The translations under genes and the position numbers were made by a program. Shown here one piece after another: positions 13,601 through 25,865 of a stretch of DNA of 55,403 nt. The stretch's first letter is position 1. The number at the start of each line of letters is the position of its first letter. Location of the stretch: assembly GCF_032854445.1 (NCBI RefSeq), contig NW_027018218.1:1-55403 (forward strand), in the 5' to 3' direction. This stretch comes from Liolophura sinensis. Its lineage: Eukaryota > Mollusca > Polyplacophora > Chitonida > Chitonidae. The notes beneath the pieces are model-generated. The model searched no databases. It was not told where the DNA came from and worked only from the letters and a program-made list of their open reading frames with translations.

Positions 13601-14858
13601 AATTGTACTTTTTACAGTAGACTGTATCTAGTACTTTGTGTTTTTTTATGTACAAATGGTGTGGTTTTTCTACACGTAGATAAAGACATTGAGATTGTCT
13701 TGGACTTAGAAGTAAGACAATTGCTGGAAGAGTTCAATGGGCTTAGCCCAAAGATTTGACGTCTTCTGGGCTACCAAAGGGCACATAACTTATAGTCAAA
13801 AGTTCAATATAGTAATGACCAGTCGCGATGGGTAGATAGTAAAGTGTAGCCATTTTCAATTAACAAAAAGACCAGGCAAAAATGCAAAAGTGGAAAAACT
13901 GTTCCAGTGCTGCTGGTAAGAGGCTAATCCGACGTATTTTGTGACGAGAAATCGAATGGTGCAAACCCTGTTGCTCTCCGACCAATACTTTTGGCTGTAG
14001 CGACAATTGAATGATCATTGATGACAACATCACGTGGCCTAACAACAGCTCTTACTCCCATGGAAACCAGGAAATTTGCAATTTTTTAAACAGCTGCTGA
14101 TGCCTGGCCCAATTCCGCATCTTTTGGCACCTTACTGATGTGGGGTCAGTGTTTATTTGTACTTTTTACAGCATACTGTATCTAGTACTTTGTGTTTTTT
14201 TATGTACAAATGGTGTGGTTTTTCTACACGTAGATAAAGACATTGAGATTGTCTTGGACTTAGAAGTAAGACAATTGCTGGATGAGTTAAATGGGCTTAG
14301 CCCAAAGATTTGACGTCTTCTGGGCTACCAAAGGGCACATAACTATAGTCAAAAGTTGAATATAGTAATGACTAGTCGCGATGGACATAGTACAGTGTAG
14401 CCGATATTCAATTAACAAAAAGACCAGGCAAAAAATGCAAAGTGGAAAAACTGTTCCAGTGCTGCTGGTAAGATACAAATCCGACGGTATTTTGTGACGA
14501 GAAATCGAATGGTGCAAACCGCGTTGCTCTCCGACCAATACTTTTGGCTGTAGCGACAATTGAATGATCATTGATGACAACCTCACGTGCCTAACAACGG
14601 CTCTTACTCCATGGAAACCAGGGAAATTTGCAATTTTTTAAACGGCTGCCGATGCCTGGCCAAATTCCGCATCTTTTGGCACCTTATTGATGTGGGGTCA
14701 GTGTTCAATTGTACTTTTTACAGCAGACTGTATCTAGTACTTTGTGTTTTTTATGTACAAATGGTGTGGTTTTTCTACACGTAGATATAGACATTGAGAT
14801 TGTCTTCCGACCTAGAAATAAGACAATTGCTGGTGAGTTAAATGGGCTTAGCCCAAAG
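7697..14858 (+). repeat. Higher-order pentamer (about 2.75 kb), about 2.6 copies
   Basis: Monomers start at 7697, 8247, 8799, 9349, 9899; 10449, 10999, 11549, 12099, 12650; 13202, 13754 and 14308. The second member of each copy (8247, 10999, 13754) is highly distinctive: GTTCAATATAG, GTAGATAGTAAAG, GCCATTTTC, AACCCTGTTGC, AACAACAGC and CAGCATACTG. The first member has CAGCTGCTG, CAGTAGACTG and GAAGAGTTC. The third has GATACAAATCC, ACCTCACG and CGGCTGCC. The fifth member (9899, 12650) shares GATACAGATCC and CTCCAACCAAT. The fourth position differs: 9349 belongs to the CAGCATACTG class, whereas 12099 belongs to the TTTTCTGACG/CTACATGG class seen at 1, 1101 and 2199, so a replacement occurred in copy two. 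The third copy is incomplete and indel-rich. Confidence 0.82.
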
Positions 14859-17800
14859 ATTTGACGTCTTCTGGGCTACCAAAGGGCACATAACTTATAG
14901 TCAAAAGTTGAATATAGTAATGACCCAGTCGCGATGGTACATAGTACAGTGTAGCCGATTTCAACTAACAAAAAGACCAGGCAAAAATGCAAAAGTGGAA
15001 AAACTGTTCCAGTGCTGCTGGTAAGGCGCTAATCCCGACGTATTTTGTGACGAGAAATCGAATGGTGCAAACCGCGTTGCTCTCCGACCAATACTTTTGG
15101 CTGTAGCGACAATTGAATGATCATTGATGATAACCTCACGTGCCTAACAACGGCTCTTACTCCATGGAAACCAGGGAAATTTGCAATTTTTTAAACGGCT
15201 GCCGATGCCTGGCCAAATTCCGCATCTTTTGGCACCTTATTGATGTGGGTCAGTGTTTCAATTGTACTTTTTACAGCAGGACTGTAATCTAGTACTTTGT
15301 GTTTTTTATGTACAAATGGTGTGGTTTTTCTACACGTAGATATAGACATTGAGATTGTCTTCGACCTAGAAATAAGACAATTGCTGGGTGAGTTAAATGG
15401 GCTTAGCCCAAAGATTTGACGTCTTCTGGGCTACCAAAGGGCACATAACTTATAGTCAAAAGTTGAATATAGTAATGACCAGTCGCGATGGTACATAGTA
15501 CAGTGTAGCCGATTTCAATTAACAAAAAGACCAGGCAAAAATGCAAAAGTGGAAAAACTGTTCCAGTGCTGCTGGTAAGGAGCTAATCCGACGTATTTTT
15601 TGACGAGAAATCGAATGGTGCAAACCGCGTTGCTCTCCGACCAATACTTTTGGCTGTAGCGACAATTGAATGATCATTGATGACAACATCAGGTGCCTAG
15701 AAACGGCTCTTACTCCATGGAAACCAGGGAAATTTGCAATTTTTTAAACAGCTGCCGATGCTGGCCAATTCCGCATCTTTTGGCACCTTATTGATGTGGG
15801 GTCAGTGTTCAATTGTACTTTTTACAGCAGACTGTATCTAGTACTTTGTGTTTTTAATGTACAAATGGTGTGGTTTTTCTACACGTGGATAAAGACATTG
15901 AAATTGTCTTGGACTTAGAAGTAAGACAATTGCTGGAAGAGTTCAATGGGCTTAGCCCAAAGATTTTGACGTCTTCTGGGGTACCCAAAGGGCACATAAC
16001 TTATAGTCAAAAGTTGAATATAGTAATGACTTAGTCGCGATGGTACATAGTACAGTGTAGCCGAATTCAATTAACAAAAAGACCAGGCAAAAATGCAAAA
16101 GTGGGAAAAAACTGTTCCAGTGCTGCTGGTAAGATACTAAGCCGACGTATTTTGTGACGAGAAATCGAATGGTGCAAACCGCGTTGCTCTCCGACCAATA
16201 CTTTTGGCTGTAGCGACAATTGAATGATCATTGATGTCTAAATCACGTGCCTAGAAACGGCTCTTACTCCATGGAAACCAGGGCAATTTGCAATTTTTTA
16301 AACAGCTGCCGATGCCTGGCCCAATTCCGCATCTTTTGGCACCTTATTGATGTGGGTCAGTGTTTAATTGTACTTTTTACAGCATACTGTATCTAGTACT
16401 TTGTGTTTTTTATGTACAAATGGTGTGGTTTTTCTACACGTAGATAAAGACATTGAGATTGTCTTGGACTTAGAAGTAAGGCATTTGCTGGATGAATTAA
16501 ATGGGCTTAGCCCAAAGATTTGACGTCTTCTGGGGTACCAAAGGGCACATAACTTATAGTCAAAAGTTGAATATAGTAATGACTAGTCGCGATGGTACAT
16601 AGTACAGTGTAGCCGAATTCAATTAACAAAAAGACCAGGCAAAAATGCAAAAGTGGAAAAACTGTTCCAGTGCTGCTGGTAAGGAGCTAATCCGACGTAT
16701 TTTTTGACGAGAAATCGAATGGTGCAAACCGCGTTGGTCTCCGACCAATACTTTTGGCTGTAGCGACAATTGAATGATCATTGATGATAACCTCACGTGC
16801 CTAACAACGGCTCTTACTCCATGGAAACCAGGGAAATTTGCAATTTTTTAAACGGCTGCCGATGCCTGGCCAAATTCCGCATCTTTTGGCACCTTATTGA
16901 TGTGGGTCAGTGTTCAATTGTACTTTTTACAGCAGACTGTATCTAGTACTTTGTGTTTTTTATGTACAAATGGTGTGGTTTTTCTACACGTAGATATAGA
17001 CATTGAGATTGTCTTCGACCTAGAAATAAGACAATTGCTGGGTGAGTTAAATGGGCTTAGCCCAAAAATTTGACGTCTTCTGGGCTACCAAAGGGCACAT
17101 AACTTATAGTCAAAAGTTGAATATAGTAATGACCAGTCGCGATGGTACATAGTACAGTGTAGCCGATTTCAATTAACAAAAAGACCAGGCAAAAATGCAA
17201 AAGTGGAAAAACTGTTCCAGTGCTGCTGGTAAGGAGCTAATCCGACGTATTTTTTGACGAGAAATCGAATGGTGCAAACCGCGTTGCTCTCCGACCAATA
17301 CTTTTGGCTGTAGCGACAATTGAATGATCATTGATGACAACATCACGTGCCTAGAAACGGCTCTTACTCCATGGAAACCAGGGAAATTTGCAATTTTTTA
17401 AACAGCTGCCGACGCCTGGCCCAATTCCGCATATTTTGGCACCTTATTGATGTGGGTCAGTGTTCAATTGTACTTTTTACAGCAGACTGTATCTAGTACT
17501 TTGTGTTTTTTATGTACAAATGGTGTGGTTTTTCTACACGTAGATAAAGACATTGAAATTGTCTTGGACTTAGAAGTAAGACAATTGCTGGAAGAGTTCA
17601 ATGGGCTTAGCCCAAAGATTTGACGTCTTCTGGGGTTCCAAAGGGCACATAACTTATAGTCAAAAGTTGAATATAGTAATGACCAGTCGCGATGGTACAT
17701 AGTACAGTGTAGCCATTTTCAATTAACAAAAAGACCAGGCAAAAATGCAAAAGTGGAAAAACTGTTCCAGTGCTGCTGGTAAGAGGCTAATCCGACGTAT

Positions 17801-20800
17801 TTTGTGACGAGAAATCGAATGGTGCAAACCGCGTTGCTCTCCGACCAATACTTTTGGCTGTAGCGACAATTGAATGATCATTGATGACAACATCACGTGC
17901 CTAACAACGGCTCTTACTCCATGGAAACCAGGGAAATTTGCAATTTTTTAAACAGCTGCTGATGCCTGGCCCAATTCCGCATCTTTTGGCACCTTATTGA
18001 TGTGGGTCAGTGTTCAATTGTACTTTTTACAGTAGACTGTATCTAGTACTTTGTGTTTTTTATGTACAAATAGTGTGGTTTTTTCTACACGTAGATAAAG
18101 ACATTGAGATTGTCTTGGACTTAGAAGTAAGACAATTGCTGGATGAGTTAAATGGGCTTAGCCCAAAGATTTGACGTCTTCTGGGGTACCAAAGGGCACA
18201 TAACTTATAGTCAAAAGTTGAATATAGTAATGACTGGTCGCGATGGTACATAGTACAGTGTAGCCGAATTCAATTAACAAAAAGACCAGGCAAAAATGCA
18301 AAAGTGGAAAAACTGTTCCAGTGCTGCTGGTAAGGATCTAATCCGACGTATTTTTTGACGAGAAATCGAATGGTGCAAACTGCGTTGCTCTCCGACCAAT
18401 ACTTTTGGCTGTAGCGACAATTGAATGATAATTGATGACAACATCACGTGCCTAGAAACGGCTCTTACTCCATGGAAACCAGGGAAACTTGCAATTTTTT
18501 AAACAGCTGCCGATGCCTGGCCCAATTCCGCATCTTTTGGCACCTTATTGATGTGGGTCAGTGTTTGTACTTTTTACAGCAGACTGTATCTAGTACTTTG
18601 TGTTTTTTATGTACAAATGGTGTGGTTTTTCTACACGTAGATAAAGACATTGAGATTGTCTTGGACTTAGAAGTAAGACAATTGCTGGGTGAGTTAAATG
18701 GGCTTAGCCCAAAGATTTGACGTCTTCTGGGCTACCAAAGGGCACATAACTGATAGTCAAAAGTTGAATATAGTAATGACCAGTCGCGATGGTACATAGT
18801 ACAGTGTAGCCGATTTCAATTAACAAAAAGACCAGGGAAAAATGCAAAAGTGGAAAAACTGTTCCAGTGCTGCTGGTAAGATACTAATCCGACGTATTTT
18901 GTGACGAGAAATCGAATGGTGCAAACCGCGTTGCTCTCCGACCAATACATTTGGCTGTAGCGACAATTGAATGATCATTGATGACAACATCACTTGCCTA
19001 GAAACGGCTCTTACTCCATGGAAACCAGGGAAATTTGCAATTTTTTAAACAGCTGCCGATGCCTGGCCCAATTCCGCATCTTTTGGCACCTTATTGATGT
19101 GGGTCAGTGTTCAATTGTACTTTTTACAGCAGACTGTATCTAGTACTTTGTGTTTTTGATGTACAAATGGTGTGGTTTTTCTACACGTAGATAAAGACAT
19201 TGAGATTGTCTTGGACTTAGAAGTAAGACAATTGCTGGATGAGTTAAATGGGCTTAGCCCAAAGATTTGACGTCTTCTGGGGTACCAAAGGGCACATAAC
19301 TTATAGTCAAAAGTTGAATATAGTAATGACTAGTCGCGATGGTACATAGTACAGTGTAGCCGAATTCAATTAACAAAAAGACCAGGCAAAAAATGCAAAA
19401 GTGGAAAAACTGTTCCAGTGCTGCTGGTAAGCTACTAAGCCGACGTATTTTGTGACGAGAAATCGAATGGTGCAAACCGCGTTGCTCTCCGACCAATACT
19501 TTTGGCTGTAGCGACAATTGAATGATCATTGATGTCTAAATCACGTGCCTAGAAACGGCTCTTACTCCATGGAAACCAGGGAAATTTGCAATTTTTTAAA
19601 CAGCTGCCGATGCCTGGCCCAATTCCGCATATTTTGGCACCTTATTGATGTGGGTCAGTGTTCAATTGTACTTTTTACAGCAGACTGTATCTAGTACTTT
19701 GTGTTTTTTATGTACAAATGGTGTGGTTTTTCTACACGTAAAGACATTGAAATTGTCTTGGACTTAGAAGTAAGACAATTGCTGGAAGAGTTAAATGGGC
19801 TTAGCCCAAAGATTTGACGTCTTCTGGGGTACCAAAGGGCACATAACTTATAGCCAAAAGTTGAATATAGTAATGACCAGTCGCGATGGTAGATAGTACA
19901 GTGTAGCCGATTTCAATTAACAAAAAGACCAGGCAAAAATGCAAAAGTGGAAAAACTGTTCCAGTGCTGCTGGTAAGATACAGATCCGACGTATTTTGTG
20001 ACGAGAAATCGAATGGTGCAAACCGCGTTGCTCTCCGACCAATACTTTTGGCTGTAGCGACAATTGAATGATCATTGATGACAACATCACGTGCCTAACA
20101 ACGGCTCTTACTACATGGAAACCAGGGAAATTTGCAATTTTTTAAACAGCTGCCGATGCCTGGCCAAATTCCGCATCTTTTGGCACCTTATTGATGTGGG
20201 TCAGTGTTCAATTGTACTTTTTACAGCAGACTGTATCTAGTACTTTGTGTTTTTTATGTACAAATGGTGTGGTTTTCCTACACGTAGATATAGACATTGA
20301 GATTGTCTTCGACCTAGAAATAAGACAATTGCTGGGTGAGTTAAATGGGCTGAGCCCAAAGATTTGACGTCTTCTGGGCTACCAAAGGGCACATAACTTA
20401 TAGTCAAAAGTTGAATATAGTAATGACCAGTCGCGATGGTACATAGTACAGTGTAGCCGATTTCAACTAACAAAAAGACCAGGGAAAAATGCAAAAGTGG
20501 AAAAACTGTTCCAGTGCTGCTGGTAAGGAGCTAATCCGACGTATTTTGTGACGAGAAATCGAATGGTGCAAACCGCGTTGCTCTCCGACCAATACTTTTG
20601 GCTGTAGCGACAATTGAATGATAATTGATGACAACATCACTTGCCTAGAAACGGCTCTTACTCCATGGAAACCAGGGAAATTTGCAATTTTTTAAACAGC
20701 TGCTGATGCCTGGCCCAATTCCGCATCTTTTGGCACCTTATTGATGTGGGTCAGTGTTCAATTGTACTTTTTACAGTAGACTGTATCTAGTACTTTGTGT

Positions 20801-20912
20801 TTTTTATGTACAAATGGTGTGGTTTTTCTACACGTAGATAAAGACATTGAGATTGTCTTGGACTTAGAAGTAAGGACAATTGCTGGATGAGTTAAATGGG
20901 CTTAGCCCAAAG
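14859..20912 (+). repeat. Mosaic satellite stretch without regular higher-order period
   Basis: Monomers start at 14859, 15414, 15963, 16518, 17068, 17618, 18169, 18715, 19265, 19812 and 20362. The pair 15414/15963 carries the combination seen at 3296/3846 (CATATTTTGG-like class and GAAGAGTTC, then GATACTAAGCC with GATGTCTAAATCAC and GGGCAATTTGC). The monomer at 18169 is short downstream because four bases are missing from GTGTTCAATTGTAC (it reads GTGTTTGTAC near 18561). The monomer at 19265 lacks GAT in CACGTAGATAAAG near 19737. The anchor at 17068 is preceded by CCCAAAAATT instead of CCCAAAGATT. No gene or insertion is seen. Confidence 0.85.
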
Positions 20913-23900
20913 ATTTGACGTCTTCTGGGGTACCAAAGGGCACATAACTTATAGTCAAAAGTTGAATATAGTAATGACTAGTCGCGATGGTACATAGTAC
21001 AGTGTAGCCGAATTCAATTAACAAAAAGACCAGGCAAAAATGCAAAAAGTGGAAAAACTGTTCCAGTGCTGCTGGTAAGGAGCTAATCCGACGTATTTTT
21101 TGACGAGAAATCGAATTGGTGCAAACTGCGTTGCTCTCCGACCAATACTTTTGGCTGTAGCGACAATTGAATGATAATTGATGACAACATCACCTGCCTA
21201 GAAACGGCTCTTACTCCATGGAAACCAGGGAAACTTGCAATTTTTTAAACAGCTGCCGATGCCTGGGCCCAATTCCGCATCTTTTGGCACCTTATTGATG
21301 TGGGTCAGTGTTCAATTGTACTTTTTACAGTAGACTGTATCTAGTACTTTGTGTTTTTTATGTACAAATGGTGTGGTTTTTCTACACGTAGATAAAGACT
21401 TTGAGATTGTCTTGGACTTAGAAGTAAGACAATTGCTGGATGAGTTAAATGGGCTTAGCCCAAAGATTTGACGTCTTCTGGGGTACCAAAGGGCACATAA
21501 CTTATAGTCAAAAGTTGAAAATAGTAATGACTAGTCGCGATGGTACATAGTACAGTGTAGCCGAATTCAATTAACAAAAAGACCAGGCAAAAATGCAAAA
21601 GTGGAAAAACTGTTCCAGTGCTGCTGGTAAGATACTAATCCGACGTATTTTGTGACGAGAAATCGAATGGTGCAAACCGCGTTGCTCTCCGACCAATACT
21701 TTTGGCTGTAGCGACAATTGAATGATCATTGATGATTAAATCACGTGCCTAGAAACGGCTCTTACTCCATGGAAACCAGGGAAATTTGCAATTTTTTAAA
21801 CAGCTGCCGATGCCTGGCCCAATTCCGCATCTTTTGGCACCTTATTGATGTGGGTCAGTGTTCAATTGTACTTTTTACAGCAGACTGTATCTAGTACTTT
21901 GTGTTTTTTATGTACAAATGGTGTGGTTTTTCTACACGTAGATAAAGACATTGAGATTGTCTTGGACTTAGAAGTAAGACAATTGCTGGGTGAGTTAAAT
22001 GGGCTTAGCCCAAAGATTTGACGTCTTCTGGGCTACCAAAGGGCACATAACTTATAGTCAAAAGTTGAATATAGTAATGACCAGTCGCGATGGTACATAG
22101 TACAGTGTAGCCGATTTCAATTAACAAAAAGACCAGGCAAAAATGCAAAAGTGGAAAAACTGTTCCAGTGCTGCTGGTAAGGAGCTAATCCGACGTATTT
22201 TTTGACGAGAAATCGAAATGGTGCAAACCGCGTTGCTCTCCGACCAATACTTTTGGCTGTAGCGACAATTGAATGATAATTGATGACAACATCACGTGCC
22301 TAGAAACGGCTCTTACTTTATGGAAACCAGGGAAATTTGCAATTTTTTAAACAGCTGCCGATGCCTGGCCCAATTCCGCATCTTTTGGCACCTTATTGAT
22401 GTGGGTCAGTGTTCAATTGTACTTTTTACAGTAGACTGTATCTAGTACTTTGTGTTTTTTATGTACAAATGGTGTGGTTTTTCTACACGTAGATAAAGAC
22501 ATTGAGATTGTCTTGGACTTAGAAGTAAGACAATTGCTGGATGAGTTAAATGGGCTTAGCCCAAAGATTTGACGTCTTCTGGGGTACCAAAGGGCACATA
22601 ACTTATAGTCAAAAGTTGAATATAGTAATGACTAGTCGCGATGGTACATAGTACAGTGTAGCCGAATTCAATTAACAAAAAGACCAGGCAAAAATGCAAA
22701 AGTGGAAAAACTGTTCCAGTGCTGCTGGTAAGGAGCTAATCCGACGTATTTTTTGACGAGAAATCTAATGGTGCAAACTGCGTTGCTCTCCGACCAATAC
22801 TTTTGGCTGTAGCGACAATTGAATGATAATTGATGACAACATCACCTGCCTAGAAACGGCTCTTACTCCATGGAAACCAGGGAAACTTGCAATTTTTTAA
22901 ACAGCTGCCGATGCCTGGCCCAATTCCGCATCTTTTGGCACCTTATTGATGTGGGTCAGTGTTCAATTGTACTTTTTACAGTAGACTGTATCTAGTACTT
23001 TGTGTTTTTTATGTACAAATGGTGTGGTTTTTCTACACGTAGATAAAGACTTTGAGATTGTCTTGGACTTAGAAGTAAGACAATTGCTGGATGAGTTAAA
23101 TGGGCTTAGCCCAAAGATTTGACGTCTTCTGGGGTACCAAAGGGCACATAACTTATAGTCAAAAGTTGAAAATAGTAATGACTAGTCGCGATGGTACATA
23201 GTACAGTGTAGCCGAATTCAATTAACAAAAAGACCAGGCAAAAATGCAAAAGTGGAAAAACTGTTCCAGTGCTGCTGGTAAGATACTAATCCGACGTATT
23301 TTGTGACGAGAAATCGAATGGTGCAAACCGCGTTGCTCTCCGACCAATACTTTTGGCTGTAGCGACAATTGAATGATCATTGATGATTAAATCACGTGCC
23401 TAGAAACGGCTCTTACTCCATGGAAACCAGGGAAATTTGCAATTTTTTAAACAGCTGCCGATGCCTGGCCCAATTCCGCATCTTTTGGCACCTTATTGAT
23501 GTGGGTCAGTGTTCAATTGTACTTTTTACAGCAGACTGTATCTAGTACTTTGTGTTTTTTATGTACAAATGGTGTGGTTTTTCTACACGTAGATAAAGAC
23601 ATTGAGATTGTCTTGGACTTAGAAGTAAGACAATTGCTGGGTGAGTTAAATGGGCTTAGCCCAAAGATTTGACGTCTTCTGGGCTACCAAAGGGCACATA
23701 ACTTATAGTCAAAAGTTGAATATAGTAATGACCAGTCGCGATGGTACATAGTACAGTGTAGCCGATTTCAATTAACAAAAAGACCAGGGAAAAATGCAAA
23801 AGTGGAAAAACTGTTCCAGTGCTGCTGGTAAGGAGCTAATCCGACGTATTTTTTGACGAGAAATCGAATGGTGCAAACCGCGTTGCTCTCCGACCAATAC

Positions 23901-25865
23901 TTTTGGCTGTAGCGACAATTGAATGATAATTGATGACAACATCACGTGCCTAGAAACGGCTCTTACTTTATGGAAACCAGGGAAATTTGCAATTTTTTAA
24001 ACAGCTGCCGATGCCTGGCCCAATTCCGCATCTTTTGGCACCTTATTGATGTGGGTCAGTGTTCAATTGTACTTTTTACAGTAGACTGTATCTAGTACTT
24101 TGTGTTTTTTATGTACAAATGGTGTGGTTTTTCTACACGTAGATAAAGACATTGAGATTGTCTTGGACTTAGAAGTAAGACAATTGCTGGATGAGTTAAA
24201 TGGGCTTAGCCCAAAGATTTGACGTCTTCTGGGGTACCAAAGGGCACATAACTTATAGTCAAAAGTTGAATATAGTAATGACTAGTCGCGATGGTACATA
24301 GTACAGTGTAGCCGAATTCAATTAACAAAAAGACCAGGCAAAAATGCAAAAGTGGAAAAACTGTTCCAGTGCTGCTGGTAAGGAGCTAATCCGACGTATT
24401 TTTTGACGAGAAATCGAATGGTGCAAACTGCGTTGCTCTCCGACCAATACTTTTGGCTGTAGCGACAATTGAATGATAATTGATGACAACATCACCTGCC
24501 TAGAAACGGCTCTTACTCCATGGAAACCAGGGAAACTTGCAATTTTTTAAACAGCTGCCGATGCCTGGCCCAATTCCGCATCTTTTGGCACCTTATTGAT
24601 GTGGGTCAGTGTTCAATTGTACTTTTTACAGTAGACTGTATCTAGTACTTTGTGTTTTTTATGTACAAATGGTGTGGTTTTTCTACACGTAGATAAAGAC
24701 TTTGAGATTGTCTTGGACTTAGAAGTAAGACAATTGCTGGATGAGTTAAATGGGCTTAGCCCAAAGATTTGACGTCTTCTGGGGTACCAAAGGGCACATA
24801 ACTTATAGTCAAAAGTTGAAAATAGTAATGACTAGTCGCGATGGTACATAGTACAGTGTAGCCGAATTCAATTAACAAAAAGACCAGGCAAAAATGCAAA
24901 AGTGGAAAAACTGTTCCAGTGCTGCTGGTAAGATACTAATCCGACGTAATTTGTGACGAGAAATCGAATGGTGCAAACCGCGTTGCTCTCCGACCAATAC
25001 TTTTGGCTGTAGCGACAATTGAATGATCATTGATGATTAAATCACGTGCCTAGAAACGGCTCTTACTCCATGGAAACCAGGGAAATTTGCAATTTTTTAA
25101 ACAGCTGCCGATGCCTGGCCCAATTCCGCATCTTTTGGCACCTTATTGATGTGGGTCAGTGTTCAATTGTACTTTTTACAGCAGACTGTATCTAGTACTT
25201 TGTGTTTTTTATGTACAAATGGTGTGGTTTTTCTACACGTAGATAAAGACATTGAGATTGTCTTGGACTTAGAAGTAAGACAATTGCTGGGTGAGTTAAA
25301 TGGGCTTAGCCCAAAGATTTGACGTCTTCTGGGCTACCAAAGGGCACATAACTTATAGTCAAAAGTTGAATATAGTAATGACCAGTCGCGATGGTACATA
25401 GTACAGTGTAGCCGATTTCAATTAACAAAAAGACCAGGGAAAAATGCAAAAGTGGAAAAACTGTTCCAGTGCTGCTGGTAAGGAGCTAATCCGACGTATT
25501 TTTTGACGAGAAATCGAATGGTGCAAACCGCGTTGCTCTCCGACCAATACTTTTGGCTGTAGCGACAATTGAATGATAATTGATGACAACATCACGTGCC
25601 TAGAAACGGCTCTTACTTTATGGAAACCAGGGAAATTTGCAATTTTTTAAACAGCTGCCGATGCCTGGCCCAATTCCGCATCTTTTGGCACCTTATTGAT
25701 GTGGGTCAGTGTTCAATTGTACTTTTTACAGCAGACTGTATCTAGTACTTTGTGTTTTTATGTACAAATGGTGTGGTTTTTCTACACGTAGATAAAGACA
25801 TTGAGATTGTCTTGGACTTAGAAGTAAGACAATTGCTGGATGAGTTAAATGGGCTTAGCCCAAAG
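20913..25865 (+). repeat. Higher-order trimer (1.65 kb), three near-identical copies
   Basis: Monomers start at 20913, 21466, 22016; 22567, 23117, 23667; 24217, 24767 and 25317. Type A (20913, 22567, 24217) has CACCTGCC, AACTGCGTTG and CAGTAGACTG. Type B (21466, 23117, 24767) has GTTGAAAATAG and GATGATTAAATCAC. Type C (22016, 23667, 25317) has TTACTTTATGG. CACCTGCC recurs at about 21191, 22843 and 24493, giving steps of 1652 and 1650. Copies differ by only a few bases, for example AAATCTAATGG in copy two and GACGTAATTTG in copy three. The near-identity implies recent amplification. Confidence 0.9.
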
